Shown: in pieces, positions 1-11,045 of the stretch
How positions within the stretch are numbered: the stretch's first letter is position 1
Layout: every line of letters begins with the position of its first letter
Source of the DNA: Phoebastria nigripes
Lineage: Eukaryota; Chordata; Aves; Procellariiformes; Diomedeidae
NCBI GenBank assembly: GCA_035582835.1
Contig: JAYKAV010001831.1
Coordinates: 628,373-692,372 of the forward strand
Direction of reading: 5' to 3'
DNA length: 64,000 nt
The notes under the pieces: generated by a model
The model's database searches: none
What the model was told of the DNA's origin: nothing
Seen by the model: the letters and a program-made list of their open reading frames with translations, nothing else
Program-made: the position numbers and the translations under genes

Positions 1-47
1 ATCACCTCTCTGCAGCTCTGGGAGGAGATCGTCAAGGTTCACCCAAG
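1..47 (+). CDS. MOCS2: MOCS2 exon 2 (3' part, MOCS2A coding)
   Basis: Frame starts at base 1 and ends CCA AG|GTATTC, a GT donor in phase 2. It encodes a helix segment containing LQLWEEIV. The MOCS2B frame (bases 2-4 onward) has no stop here either, so an upstream in-frame start for that frame cannot be excluded from this window. Confidence 0.9.
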
Positions 48-2625
48 GTATTCGGGAAGGTTACCGGTGAGGTGCACAAAGTTTAACGTGGTTGGGGGGT
101 TTTTTGGTAAATACAAATTCAGCATTTAGAGTTGAGCTGGAACACGTATCAGTACTTTGATACCATAAAAACAGTGACATTACTTTGTTCGTGTAACCTG
201 CAGCAAGTGTTTTGTGTTTTGGCCAGTTGGAAATGCTGTAGCTTTATGTGTACGCAAGGAAAGACTAGGTCCAATGAATGTACCCAAAAGTTGCGCCTGA
301 GGGGTACTTTAAAATGTGGCCCATTGTCCAGGAGGGCCACGGTGCTGTAACTCTGCTGCACGTGAAAACTGAGCTGTGTTATTAACCTGTGGAGAAGGTG
401 AGATGTCTCAAGGAGGGATCAAGCACAGCCACGGCAATAAATAAGAAATTCATGATAATGTGCAGGTTTTTTTGATCACTTATCTTTAACTGTATTGTTA
501 GCTGTTGGTCTGAGCTTATGGCACACTCTGGAAGACAGGTCAGGAAGGGAACTGAAGCCCTGCCACAAGCTTCCAGCCGCTCAACCCTTACGTAGGAAGT
601 AGGTTCCGCCACTTTCAACCTCCTGTGCTTAGGAAGAAAACCCACACTGTTGGTTGCATTTCATAGGGAGTCTGGTCCTGAGAGAGCGCTAGCTGTGCAC
701 TGTAAGGACCCATATGGCGCTGGTGCTCTTTGGGGGTGTCAGCAAAAATGCCTCCTCAGGTTAAGGCTGAGGGAACGTGCTCAGTCCTGTCAAGAATGAG
801 TCTGATAGACAAAGGTGCAACACCGTTTTGGAAGGGGAATAAAAAAAAGTGTGTAACAGAGGTTGAGGTCCTCAGGATTTAGTGCTGAATGCACTGGAAT
901 TTCCATAACTTTGGACTTAGGTGCCAAAGTCTTCCTTTAGGAACTACTCTCCTTTATTAGATCTACTCTCAAAGGCTATGAAAAAAATTAACTATTTAGC
1001 GATGGCATCTGTTTCCAAATGAGAAGCTCTAACCAAATGTTAGACCAGGGGCCTTTTCCTCATGGAGAATCAAGACTAAGTGTGTTTTGGGGGAGGAGGC
1101 AGTAGGGAATGAGTGTATTTTACTTTGCAGCCTATTACTTGGTGTCAGAAGCAGCAGCAGCACCTTTGGTCGGTTTGCCATAGTTTGTCAACTTTGTCCT
1201 TTTATGAATGATGACTTGGGGCAGTACATTTTGCATGTGCAGTTACTTCGCAGCGGCGGCCTTCTTGGAAAATGCTTCTGCTCCTAGCTTTTCTGGAAAA
1301 ACTCAACATAATTGTAGGGCATTGACCACAGACTTCTATTCACATTGCTAATGGATATTCAAACTGCAGCTTGAGCATACTTGACAATGCTCTTCTGTTC
1401 CACCCATTTTCCCTAATGAATTAACTCGCAAGTGACATTAATTAGAGCCCATCCTTCTAATGGGCACTTCAGTTCCATAGTTGCGCTCAGTTCCTCAGTG
1501 GCTTGCTTTACTTTCATACAATCCCTCCCTTCAGTCTGCCCTCTGAGTCAGTGCTACTGTGTTTTTCTCAGCCTGTGCCTTGCCTACTTTTGTCTATCTG
1601 GCTGGTAGGAAATAAGATGATTTTTGCTTGTACCCTTTTGGTGTGCTTACTTGTTTCTAGGCAATACAGTTCTCCGCTGTCTGTGCCAGATTTTGTAGTC
1701 TCAAACAGTAACAGTTAGCACGCCTGCACCTTCTGAAGTAAAATGTTGGCACTCTTTTTCTGGTGTCTTACTGGTGTTGCCCTCATACTTATTGTGTGAT
1801 TGCATTTAGTCATGAAAGCGACTCCCTGCCTCATGGTATCCAGAGCTGTGGACTCTCACAGCAACATCTCACAGATGTGAAATCAAAAATATATAGAAGA
1901 TCTGCCAGAAAACACACCATATCTGCCCTCTTAGTTCTATTGCCACTCCTTATCAATAGCGAATTTCAGCCCTGTAAGTACAAAAGACCCAAAGCCTCAT
2001 AAACTGTGAGGTTACACAACAAGAGCAACTCTTTGACCACTGAATCTTCATGAGATCTCATGAACAGCATCCTGCAATGCTTCTTGCCGTGTAAGAAAAT
2101 TGCTGCAGTCCAGCCAGACTGAATCAGGGGAACATTTCCTTCTGATCCCGAATTGGATGGTTGCTACCTCAAGTTATTTACTTCTTTGTTAGAAGCTGCT
2201 GAAGTGGGTCTGGTATACATTGGTTTGTTCTGTTGTAGGCCTATGACAAATCCAATTCCTGACTTCTGAAAATTACACTGAGTTGATTTCTCCTCAGCCA
2301 CCACAAGAAAATCCAAGAGTAGGACGTGGGTGTTTGTTGTATTTTTGAAAGTGTATTGGAAGCAGAGTTGCGTAAGTCTCAGTGGTATTTACCTCAGCTG
2401 CCTAGACTGTGCAGCTGTTTGTTGTTTAATGAAATTGCACGGTTAAATGCAAACACTCTATTTAGAAACCTATTTGTGCTCCTGCCAATCCCCCTCAGGC
2501 TTGCTGTCATCCGGGATCAAGTGGTTTTTGCTGTTCGGCAGGAGTACGTGCTTCTTGGAGATCAGCTGCTGGTCCTGCAGCCCGGAGACGAGGTTGCCAT
2601 CATCCCACCAATTAGTGGAGGCTGA
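1..2625 (+). CDS. MOCS2: MOCS2A, molybdopterin synthase small subunit (5' partial; exons 2 and 3)
   Basis: Sulfur-carrier subunit of molybdopterin synthase, a cytosolic MoaD/ubiquitin-fold protein. Its carboxyl-terminal Gly is thiocarboxylated (by MOCS3) and donates sulfur to precursor Z in molybdenum cofactor synthesis. Coding parts are 1-47 and 2499-2625, joined in phase across a GT..AG intron (AG|G gives Arg). The first part reads LQLWEEIVKVHP and matches human LQLWKEIETRHP. The second part includes [20 protein letters not shown] and ends PPISGG-stop; this GG tail is the family signature. The amino end, with exon 1 and the promoter, lies left of the window. The 3' end of this frame overlaps the MOCS2B frame in exon 3. 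Identity is near certain; only the missing start limits the entry. Confidence 0.95.
48..2498 (+). other. MOCS2 intron 2
   Basis: Intron of 2451 bases, donor GTATTC, acceptor in the pyrimidine-rich CCAATCCCCCTCAG. No repeat, RNA gene or further exon recognised. Near its 3' end an ATG at 2447-2449 is open and in the MOCS2B frame through exon 3, so an alternative first exon is conceivable. Its start context (T at -3, C at +4) is poor. Confidence 0.85.
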
Positions 2626-2645
2626 ATCTGCTCAGGTTCTGTTAG
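2499..2645 (+). CDS. MOCS2: MOCS2 exon 3 (end of MOCS2A; overlapping start region of MOCS2B frame)
   Basis: Acceptor CCCTCAG at 2498. MOCS2A reads to TGA at 2623-2625. In the +2 frame the exon encodes [15 protein letters not shown], which matches the human MOCS2B amino end (LEISSSCFSLETKLP). The human ATG position is ACG here (2546-2548, A at -3). The preferred donor is TTAG|GTAGGT after 2645. A second possible donor, CAG|GTTCTG after 2635, is weaker. Confidence 0.88.
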
Positions 2646-5600
2646 GTAGGTATTACTTCTTACTTAGTTTCCTATGGAGTGTCATCCTGTACTAACATAT
2701 CTCTGTATAATGTTCCAATAATCTTTTTTTGTTTAGATCCAGAGATGTGTTTGCACTTCTCTCCCTCCATCCCTGTACTCTTTTGAGAGAGCATAACTTG
2801 CATTTCCTGCTGGAGACAACCATTGTGCTGACCAGAAACTATAAGCTGGTGCACCAATAAATGATTAACACATATGCAGTGAATGGAAGAAAACTGCCAG
2901 ACAGGTCAGGCATTGTTTTGCATTTGGGTTTTAGGTCTTGTTATTCTTTCATAGTTGTTTCTGGCTGCCAGTAGATACCCAGCTTGCCTAAAGAAGTTAA
3001 TAATGAAAAACCTCTGCCACTTCTTAACAGAAAAAATGGTACAGAAAAAGAATTGACTGCTGCTTAAAAAAACACCCTTTTTTTTGTGTGTTTGTTGCTG
3101 TCAAAGGAACAGGTGTCCTTAGAATAGCTTCATTTCTTTGCATGCTTTCAAGTGCCAGTCCATGTATTTACTGCAGCTTGTTCCATTGCCGCTGCTCAAA
3201 ATACTTATTGTCCTCCTCATTCTTAGATGAACTGATGACTGGCTTCTACTCAGAGAAATTAGAAGTGTCTCCTGTGTCACTGAAACAGACCGATAGGTCT
3301 GAATGTCCTCGAGAGGATATTAAACTTTAGGATTAGAACTCTAATCTGTGTTTATCAGAAATCTCTGTTGAGGAGGGGCTGACAATCTTACCACAGATTT
3401 ACGAGCACAGTGGTCCATGCTGGTTGATTGTACTGTTAAACTGGGGCCTCACACTAGTTCTAGTTTCGTCCTACTGGACCAGACTTTCCTACTAGGAAGG
3501 AACCTGTATGCATTAAAAACCAGGTCATTGCTTGATATTTGCAGTTAATATTCTCTCAGCCAGTTTGCTGAGATGTGAATTTGCCATGGAGTCTGGCCTC
3601 TTGGGGTGAGAAAGTAGATGATGCATGTTTTCTGCATAAATTGGGGCATCAGCACTGGATAAAAAGCAGTTGGCCAACACTAGTATTGCCAAAAACAGCA
3701 ACAGTCTGTTTGGTTTCAGCTTTTCTAGTGAGCTATGGATGAAATTGAAGATGTGCCAAAAGATTTTATCAAGCTCAAGTCTGAAAAGCTCTCCGTAGAT
3801 GAAGTGTCAGAGCTGGTCATTTCACCATATTGTGGGGCAGTGTCTCTGTTCATTGGTGAGTTTAATATTTCTGAGCTGGATCTCTGGGTGTGTTAATAGT
3901 CTAATAAATGGAACCTAGATTGTCCACACCCCAAACTCGTGCTTCTCAAATAAATAAATTCCTGGACTGAACCCAGGATGTTTAGAAAACATGTTCTGAA
4001 TTATTTAGACCATGGCAGCTCTTAAACAGTTGCACTGGGACAAAGTGGTGAGATGCTTCCCTGCTGGTGTGGCTATCCTAGGGCTGAACAGAACAGCAGC
4101 TCTGGAGTACGGGACTGCTTGGGAGCTATTCTCCCATCGCCTTGGACACAGCTTGTTCAATGTGGGAAGTGGGATGTTGTGGCTTTGCAAACCACAGGTC
4201 CACACCTGTATGAAAGCTCCTGCGACACAGATCTTGGTTGAAAGTAAAGTACTATTTTACCCATGGGCTTGTGAAGGTCAAGGGTGATAGCTCTGTCCTG
4301 TTGCTTAATGTACATGGTACAGATCTTGAAACCCCTTTGTGCTTAAACCTTAGTGCTACTGGGCTCCTAAATACTGAGCACTTAAACATTGCATGGGCAA
4401 ATGCAATAATATCACCTGAGCAGTTACCACAGAAGATGTTCCAGCCTTGGGCATTACAGACTGCAGACTTGTATAATGCATAAACTAAATTCTTCCTTGT
4501 ATATTAAAGACTTCTCTTGTTCAAAGAATCTCTTTACACAGCCATGATTAGGGGAGATCGTTTATATTTGCGCAGTGCTGACCTTTACCATAGCAGGAGA
4601 TCCTGGGTTTTACTCAGTATTTATATATAATACATTATTATATAATAAATATATAATGTAATATATAATAAATATATAATATATATTTATTTACTCAGTG
4701 CTTTTGGTTGATAAATCATTTGTGTTTAGGTACTACAAGAAATAATTTTGAAGGGAAAAAAGTGATTCACTTAGAATATGAAGCATATACTTCGATGGCA
4801 GAGACTGAAATAAAGAAAATCTGCAGAGATGTTAGACAGAAATGGCCATCAGTCAAACACATTGCAGTGCACCATAGACTTGGGTATGTATATACAGACC
4901 CCATCCTTCTGCAAGTGGAATATTAATCCTTGTCTGGTGCATGGCTGTGCTTACATAGTTGCAGGATGTGCAGGAGTCTTTATAAACTGTAATGCAGCAA
5001 AGCTGCCTGCAGGATCAAGCTCTTGCTGCAGAGCTAAGTTTCGGAAATCGTCTTTTCAAAAATGTGCGTATTGGTAGTGTTTGCTGGAGTCCACTTTTAG
5101 CCTGCAGGATCCTTGATGCTGGTGTGATGGTTTGAAAGTGGGGAGAAGGGATTGAGATTTCATTTCAGGGAGGGGGAGGCTGTTGTTTTGTTTTGTCTTT
5201 TTTTAAAAGATGTGAAGTTGGCAGCACTTTCTTTTTTCTTCTCTCTTCCATTGAGGTGCTGCAGAATGTTCTTATTGTCAGATTTAAGTCAAATTATGCC
5301 ATAGGGAACCTGAAAGCTTAGACTGTGGGGAGGGGAGAGGCATGGTAATTGCCAGCCATGCTTGCCGGAGAACCTCCTGTTGTTCCTTGAGTCTTGGATA
5401 AGCATTTTCTGTTGGGTTCAAAACAGAGAATACTAGTGTCTGACGTACTCTTGAGCCTTCACGGTTCATCAGATTTCTCACTGAAACTAGCAAGATTTGC
5501 AGAGTCTGTTGCAAATGCTTGTTTCCTTTTCTCTCAGCAGAAGGAACTTAGAAGGTGATCGCAAAGGGTAATATTAACTCTGAGGGGTAGTTTCCTTAGA

Positions 5601-7700
5601 TTTCCTGTATAGTCAACAGTCTCTTGGGGGCAGTTCAAAGCATTTAAGCCTAAATTTTTCCTATGAACTGTTTGCCAGAGGAGTCTTACTATAGAGGGAG
5701 GGTTGGGAGGCAGCTTTTGGGAATGCTACCCTTGTGAGGAGCAAAACAAAACCTTGTGCTACTTCTGTTAAGTTTGGAAAACAACACACCAAACAGGAAA
5801 AACTTCATAATTTGAAATCAGAATTTGTCAAAAATTAAGTTTCATTGCAAAATCTGCATAGTTTGAGGCACTTAATTTCTTCTTTCACAAATTCTTGTGC
5901 AAACTGAGATGATTTCTTAGGTTTTCAGATAAGAACTGGCTGTTTCTAACTTGTTATTGTTCATTATTAAGCCAGCTTCCAGTGAGTTTCCTATGCGTTG
6001 TTGCAAGTTAGCAGTTTTCCTCTCTTAATTCTATAGACTATATTTTAAAAAAAGAAAGAATGGAAGAAAGAAGCCTATGTCTGGTGGGTTTATTTATTCT
6101 GAAGCGTGGAGTTCTCACATCTGGTACTGATTTTGGTTGTGGTTTTCTTTCTTTCAAGAAGTGTATAATCTTTTGGACATGGCTTGACACTTCCTCAGTA
6201 TGAATGAGTCAGGAGAGCGTATGGCCAGAATACTGACGTGACATGGCCGCAACTTTTGGGTGCTCTTGATGTTAAGCATTAGCTAAAGCTGCTGTTGTTC
6301 CTCTTCTCTCCCTAGCGTGGTTCCAGTAACTGAAGCAAGTGTAATTATTGCAGTCTCCTCTCCACACAGAGCAGAATCCCTTGAAGCTGTAATGTACTGC
6401 ATCAATACCTTAAAAGCATCTGTCCCAATATGGAAAAAGGTATGTTTGGGGACAAATTTGATTTCAGGCCTGTGCCAGGGTCTTACACAGCTGGGCTAAA
6501 GGCTGCTGCTGCTCTTAAGGGAAGCAGCTGAAGCATTACAGGCAGCAGTTGCTTCTGACGGGCTGCCAATGTCTAGCACCAGTTTCCTCTAATGCAGCCA
6601 GGCCCATCTGTGGCAGGTGGGGCCTGGCAGGCCCTCCCTTGCCTGTACCATCCAGCTCTTCTTCCTTTTAACGCCATCGTGGGGTCAAAGTGAAGGAGCC
6701 CTGAGCTCTTCTCTTTTGAGTGGCAATACTAAGTTCTGCATGGACTTGTGGAAAAACTTTGAGTCAGCTTTGGTTTGGACAGCACTGCAGTTTGCAAGTA
6801 AAAGTGGCATTTCTTGTCTGTATTCCCCTCATCCCTGTGGCCTTGAGAAAACACAAAGCATTAAGCAACAGCACACAATGAAGGGATGAGCAGAGGTCCC
6901 AAAGCTGGTATGGGCACACAACAATGTGTGCAGAGACCAGCCCAGGTCTAGGAAGAGCCTCATTGCATAACCACAGTGTTGCAAGGAAGTAATGAACATT
7001 ACCTCTGCCTTCTTTCCCAGGCAGAACTTGGCATGTGGTAACAGTGATGTTCTCTGCATTACTCCACTTTTCTGACACCTCTTTCAGGAGACTGAAGTTC
7101 TGTGGTCTCAGAAAGAACAACCAGGGGCTCAGAGCCCTGCTGAATTTGCTGCTTAGGACTGGACTGCTGCTGGATAGTCCAGTCTGTCCTGAAGATCTAA
7201 TACTTACTGTGTTTCGTGTATTGTTGTAATTTTTATTTTTTTAATATTGACATTTTGTATACACTTAAATACTCTCCTAAAAATGAGAGTCAGTTAACAT
7301 GGCAATGTGTAAAAAGGGCAGTGTCAAACACGAGTGCTGTGTACTCTACAGCTTTTACACCATTTCTTCTAGGTCTCTTTCTTGAATTGACTTCAGTATA
7401 GATGGGCCCTTCTAAATTTAATGGGACTCGGCCCGAGGTTCAACAGTTGCCCACATGTAAGTCAGTATGTTCTAAGGGTGCTGCCCTTTTTTCTGTTTGC
7501 CAGCCAAGTGCTGTGTAGTCCTGTTGTGATCAGTAAATAATAGCAGGATGGCTGTTGAGTTGTTTGGCCTGGCTTGTGGCTGTATGTAGCAGACTCCCAC
7601 AATATTTCCCATTCTTTGTTTATATTTGCAGGAGATTTATGAGGACGAATATTCTTGGAAAGAAAACAAGGAATGCTTTTGGGCAAATTCAGAAAAGTAA
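2546..7700 (+). CDS. MOCS2: MOCS2B, molybdopterin synthase large catalytic subunit (start ambiguous)
   Basis: MoaE-family subunit that binds precursor Z and, with thiocarboxylated MOCS2A, makes molybdopterin. Segments: 2546-2645, 3733-3855, 4730-4883, 6316-6439, 7632-7700. From the ACG this gives 189 residues (human 188). From the ATG at 3735 in exon 4 it gives 155. The 155-residue part covers the whole MoaE domain: [22 protein letters not shown], the [11 protein letters not shown] strand, AVSSPHR and VPIWKKE. The WKK lysine corresponds to the catalytic Lys of bacterial MoaE. The tail reads ECFWANSEK. The exon 4 ATG has G at -3 and G at +4, a strong context, while ACG is a weak initiator. An acceptor four bases upstream of the one assumed would break the ACG frame. 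Product certain; start undecided. Confidence 0.9.
2646..3732 (+). other. MOCS2 intron 3
   Basis: 1087 bases, donor GTAGGT. The 3' end carries tandem acceptors: TAG at 3726-3728 and GAG at 3730-3732. Only the GAG keeps the upstream ACG frame open. Nothing else recognised inside. Confidence 0.75.
3733..3855 (+). CDS. MOCS2: MOCS2 exon 4 (MOCS2B)
   Basis: Encodes [10 protein letters not shown] followed by [16 protein letters not shown], against human MDEVEEKSKD and [16 protein letters not shown]. Donor ATTG|GTGAGT, phase 1. The left edge depends on acceptor choice (3729 with TAG, 3733 with GAG). The ATG at 3735-3737 is the likeliest MOCS2B start if TAG is used. Confidence 0.88.
3856..4729 (+). 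other. MOCS2 intron 4
   Basis: 874 bases, GTGAGT..TTTAG. Contains an AT-rich simple repeat (4619-4692) just before the acceptor. Open frames at 4012-4483 lie within it and show no family resemblance. Confidence 0.85.
4619..4692. repeat. AT-rich simple repeat (TA/ATA microsatellite)
   Basis: Almost pure A/T of TATATAATA-type units, ending 38 bases before a splice acceptor. Probably polymorphic in length. Confidence 0.9.
4730..4883 (+). CDS. MOCS2: MOCS2 exon 5 (MOCS2B)
   Basis: Acceptor GTGTTTAG, donor CTTGG|GTATGT (phase 2). Encodes [19 protein letters not shown] and [16 protein letters not shown]. This is the most conserved MoaE part and is nearly identical to human. It carries one extra Ser (WPSVKH against human WPVKH). 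Confidence 0.93.
4884..6315 (+). other. MOCS2 intron 5
   Basis: 1432 bases, GTATGT..CCCTAG. No feature recognised; T-rich runs near 5200 only. Confidence 0.85.
6316..6439 (+). CDS. MOCS2: MOCS2 exon 6 (MOCS2B)
   Basis: Acceptor TCTCTCCCTAG, donor AAAAAG|GTATGT (phase 0). Encodes [19 protein letters not shown] and [11 protein letters not shown]. It includes the conserved His-Arg of the substrate pocket and the Lys pair at the catalytic site. Confidence 0.93.
6440..7631 (+). other. MOCS2 intron 6
   Basis: 1192 bases, GTATGT..TTTGCAG. No repeat or RNA gene recognised. Open frames on both strands at 6617-7120 are not related to any family I know. Confidence 0.85.
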
Positions 7701-7735
7701 CTGTACTCTTTTAAAAATAAAGTGTTACTGCTCCT
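7632..7735 (+). CDS. MOCS2: MOCS2 exon 7 (MOCS2B end and short 3'UTR)
   Basis: Coding 7632-7700 encodes [18 protein letters not shown] and ends SEK-TAA. Human ends KECFWASNS. An AATAAA 16 bases past the stop (7716-7721) would give a very short 3'UTR ending near 7735-7745. Longer forms using later signals are possible. Confidence 0.88.
7716..7721 (+). terminator. Polyadenylation signal for MOCS2 (AATAAA)
   Basis: Canonical hexamer 16 bases after the MOCS2B stop codon. Later AATAAA hexamers exist on this strand (for example near 9050, 9569, 10899 and 13080), so use of this one is inferred. Confidence 0.5.
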
Positions 7736-8763
7736 AATGAGCATACTGGTTTAGCTTTGAGTTGTTTTTACAGAGAATCTATATGTTTTTAAGCAGTTTT
7801 AATAGACATTTCAATCTGAATAATTTAATTAGGACTGACTGAAATGAATGAGTAATAATTAGGGTTTTTAAGTGTTCTTGACTCTCCTTTGAAATTACCT
7901 TTTTGTGCATTTTAACATGGAGTCAGTTTTTAAAACAATCTTCCCTAAAATTCTTGGTTGCAAGGCGTTTAGTCATCTGTGATTTATACTGCTTTAATGC
8001 CTTTACATTGGTAGTCTGTGTTCGCTGTATGCATGGGAGGTCACAACAGGACAATTGGATTTTTTTTAATCTTAAAAAAAGTCCTGAGTAGTTTAATTTT
8101 ATATGATTGCAGAATCAGTTTGCAAGCTTTATGCTATTTTGACATTCTTGTAACATGAAAGCTACTTGAAGTAGATTAAACATTTTGGTACAGACAGAGA
8201 AGAAAATATAAACTATACCCCAGAGTTATTAACTTTTTAGTAGTGGTTATGTTCCAGTAGCTCTGTCTCACAGAAACATTTTTACTGTGCAGCTGATATT
8301 ACAAGTCCTTTGCATTAAAAAAATATGGACAGACCTTGATTCAAAGTGAGATCTAATACTCTACCAGCAACAAACTTGCATTAGCAATAACACTCAAACC
8401 TGTAACTACTTAATGATATCTAGACATGATTAATTTTGAAAGAGCTTTTTTGGCCGTGTAACTGTATGGTGCGGCAGAAAAAAAAAAGCCAGCTATTATT
8501 ACAAATAGAAAACTGTAAGTTTAATTAGTTTTAGTAGTTTGACTTTAGACATGTTAGGATTCAAAGTCGTCGAAATGGATTAGTTTTTCAAAGGAAGGTG
8601 AGTCTACTGAACTTTTTGCTGTTTATATATGCATTTATATTCACATTTACGATTTTAATACAGTTTTTCTCGTTACTGTTTTGAAACCTAGTTAAAAGAG
8701 AAAAAGACTGACATAATACGCCTGTGCTTCCACTGGAAACAATGGGCTGCTCATCTGAGTAAG

Positions 8764-9010
8764 ATCATTTTATTTATATTATTGTACTGTGCCATGATAG
8801 TGTTTAGATGCTAAGAGCTCCAAGTCCCATTGTGTATGGCATTTTTACTAATGCTGAGAGGCAGTTTTATCTAGTCATCATTATCAGTGTAGACAAGATA
8901 GATATAAAGGAAGGGAAATGAGGTAAAGAAAAGTAAAATGATTTGCCCAAGTTTATATATCATTACATCACACAACACTTAAGCCTCAGCTGTATAATCC
9001 ATTTCATTGT
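8764..9010 (+). repeat. Ancient MIR-like (tRNA-derived) SINE remnant
   Basis: The words run in the order I know from amniote MIR-type SINEs: a TTATTGTACTG-like start, AGCTCCAAGTCCCATTGTGT, then GACAAGATAGATA.AAGG, GAGGTAAAG and GATTTGCCCAAGT. Recognised from memory of the family, strongly diverged. A RepeatMasker run would settle it. Confidence 0.5.
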
Positions 9011-10902
9011 GTCTGCAGTAAAAATCTACAAACAGCTGCTAGCTGCACAAAATAAAATGAGAAAAATAGGCGATGATCTTTTTTCCCCCCCGGTGATCTC
9101 AATCAGTTTTAATACTTAGTGATGGTTACTGTATCTGGATTAAGTAAACCGCAGTGAAACATACAACTTCAGGCAGAAGCATGGTTAAACTGTGCTTGTT
9201 AACTTACTGATGCACTCTCCTCAGTGGAAGTGAGCAAGTCCTTCCTCTGCAGGACAGCAGCTGCTCCTTGCGTGCTTACACATACGCAGCCTCCAAACCA
9301 TGTGGGCCCTACCATCTAGGCAGAGCTGAGCAAGTTCAAGGTTGAATTTTCCTTTGCTTTGGAGGTTGGAGAGAAGGCCTCTGCTATTTGAATGTCATTT
9401 TTACCAGGAATTGTACAGAATCCTGAGTACAGATCACTTCCTCTGTCAAATAATACTTTTTGTTTTTAGAAAAGAAAGAAATACACAAACTTTCCCATTT
9501 TTGGTGTTCATTTTTCCATGTTCGTGTTTGCTGTTACCATGCAACTAATTAGTGTATTAATTTCACAAAAATAAATGGCTAGCTTGCCTTGTAGTGGATG
9601 GTTTATGAAGGAAGTAAAACCTGTGCAGTGCTTGCATACTGGTGCTGTGCTCTGATACAGAAAAATAGTGGTATTTAGAACAGTTAAATTGTACTCGGGG
9701 TCCTGTGATCCAGGGGCAATTCCTGTGTTGCACTAGTGCCTCTCTAGTGCTGCAGTCTCCTGGAAGATTTCTCCAGGGTGACCTTAAGTGCACCTTCCCC
9801 ATCAGTAATGCAGCTGGGAAGGAGGGTGCAGAAAAGAAGAGAAAGAATAATTGTGTACTTCCCCACAGTGACCAGGAACAATGAATGGAAGAGATGTTGT
9901 ACTGAGTCACAGCTGAGTGTTACAATGTGTGTACGCTGCCATGGTCAAAACAATGAAATGTCATTTTGTGTCCCTAGCTGTGCATGAGGCAAGTACTGCT
10001 TTGTTCTGGAACAATGATGTATCAGTCTTGTGTAACTTTGGGTTCTTCAGCTGGCATCTAAAAGCGAAATGGAAATGCCCCTAGGAGGGATGATGTGCAT
10101 AATTAGAGGTAAAATGTATCTTACTGAAATTTTAAGTCCATACTCCGAGCTTGGTGTTCCGGCTCCCTCTGTAGGGCTACCCTCTCTGCTAGGGCAATAT
10201 TGTCGTAAGAGGGCAAATTACTCTGTTCTAAGATAGCTGCCTAAGGCTATGTCTGGAGTGACCCAGAAGTGCTTCCAAATTTCCAGGCCAGGGGATGAAT
10301 CCCAGCTGTGCCTGACTGCGTGTCAGGGAAGGATGTGGCTGCACATGTCCTGGTTTCCATACATGCAGGACTCGGCTGCTGGATGAGGGCTACCTTGTGT
10401 TCTGGTGAGGTCCGTGAGTGAGATGATAGGCAGCTGCAGATCAATATACAATGCAGTCCTAGCTTTCTGGGACGAGTCCGGCTGTTTCTCTGCCTTGGTT
10501 ATAGGGGAGGGTAATCCCACCCCTCTGTGCCTCTTCCAGCTGTATCACAGCATGCTGTAGAGGTGGTGGCTCCAGGTGCAGACAGATGTTCCGGGAACAG
10601 ACGCTGCAGACCAGAGGGTCATCGTATGATTCCTGTAGAGATCTGCCAGATGAGGGGTGTTTGTGGACGGGAAGCGCATGTCTTCAGAGCAAGAATTTGT
10701 CCTTCTGAGAAGATGTCTTGTCTTGGCTGGCAGCATTTGAATACGCTGATCAATCCCTTTGTCTGGCAGAACGTCCATGTACCAGCATTGCTTAATTTTA
10801 AGAGTTTCCTTTCCTGATTTTGATCTTTCATTCTGCTCTGTTCTCAAGAGAAGCTCAGCCTGATGCATACTATGAAAACAGTAACTGATGGATTGTCATG
10901 AA

Positions 10903-11045
10903 ATAAACGAGGCGGCGGAGGGACTGTGTTATAAGGAGCCTACCCAGGAGATGGCAGCCGAGAGACGGCTGTGCGGGAGGAGCGGCTCCCAGCCTGCCCA
11001 GGTGTTGGCTGTGCTGGGAAATACAGGCGCTCGCATCGGCTGTCA
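10903..11045. other. Small GC-rich, CpG-containing patch
   Basis: GAGGCGGCGGAGGG, GAGACGGCTGTGCGGGAGGAG and GCTCGCATCGG stand out against AT-rich flanks. There is no open frame of note. It could be an enhancer or the remains of an insertion; function unknown. Confidence 0.4.

Noticed and set aside
10527..10868. Plus and minus frames of 96 and 107 codons between the genes
   Set aside because: Opposite-strand overlapping frames without similarity to any family; no splice or polyadenylation support.
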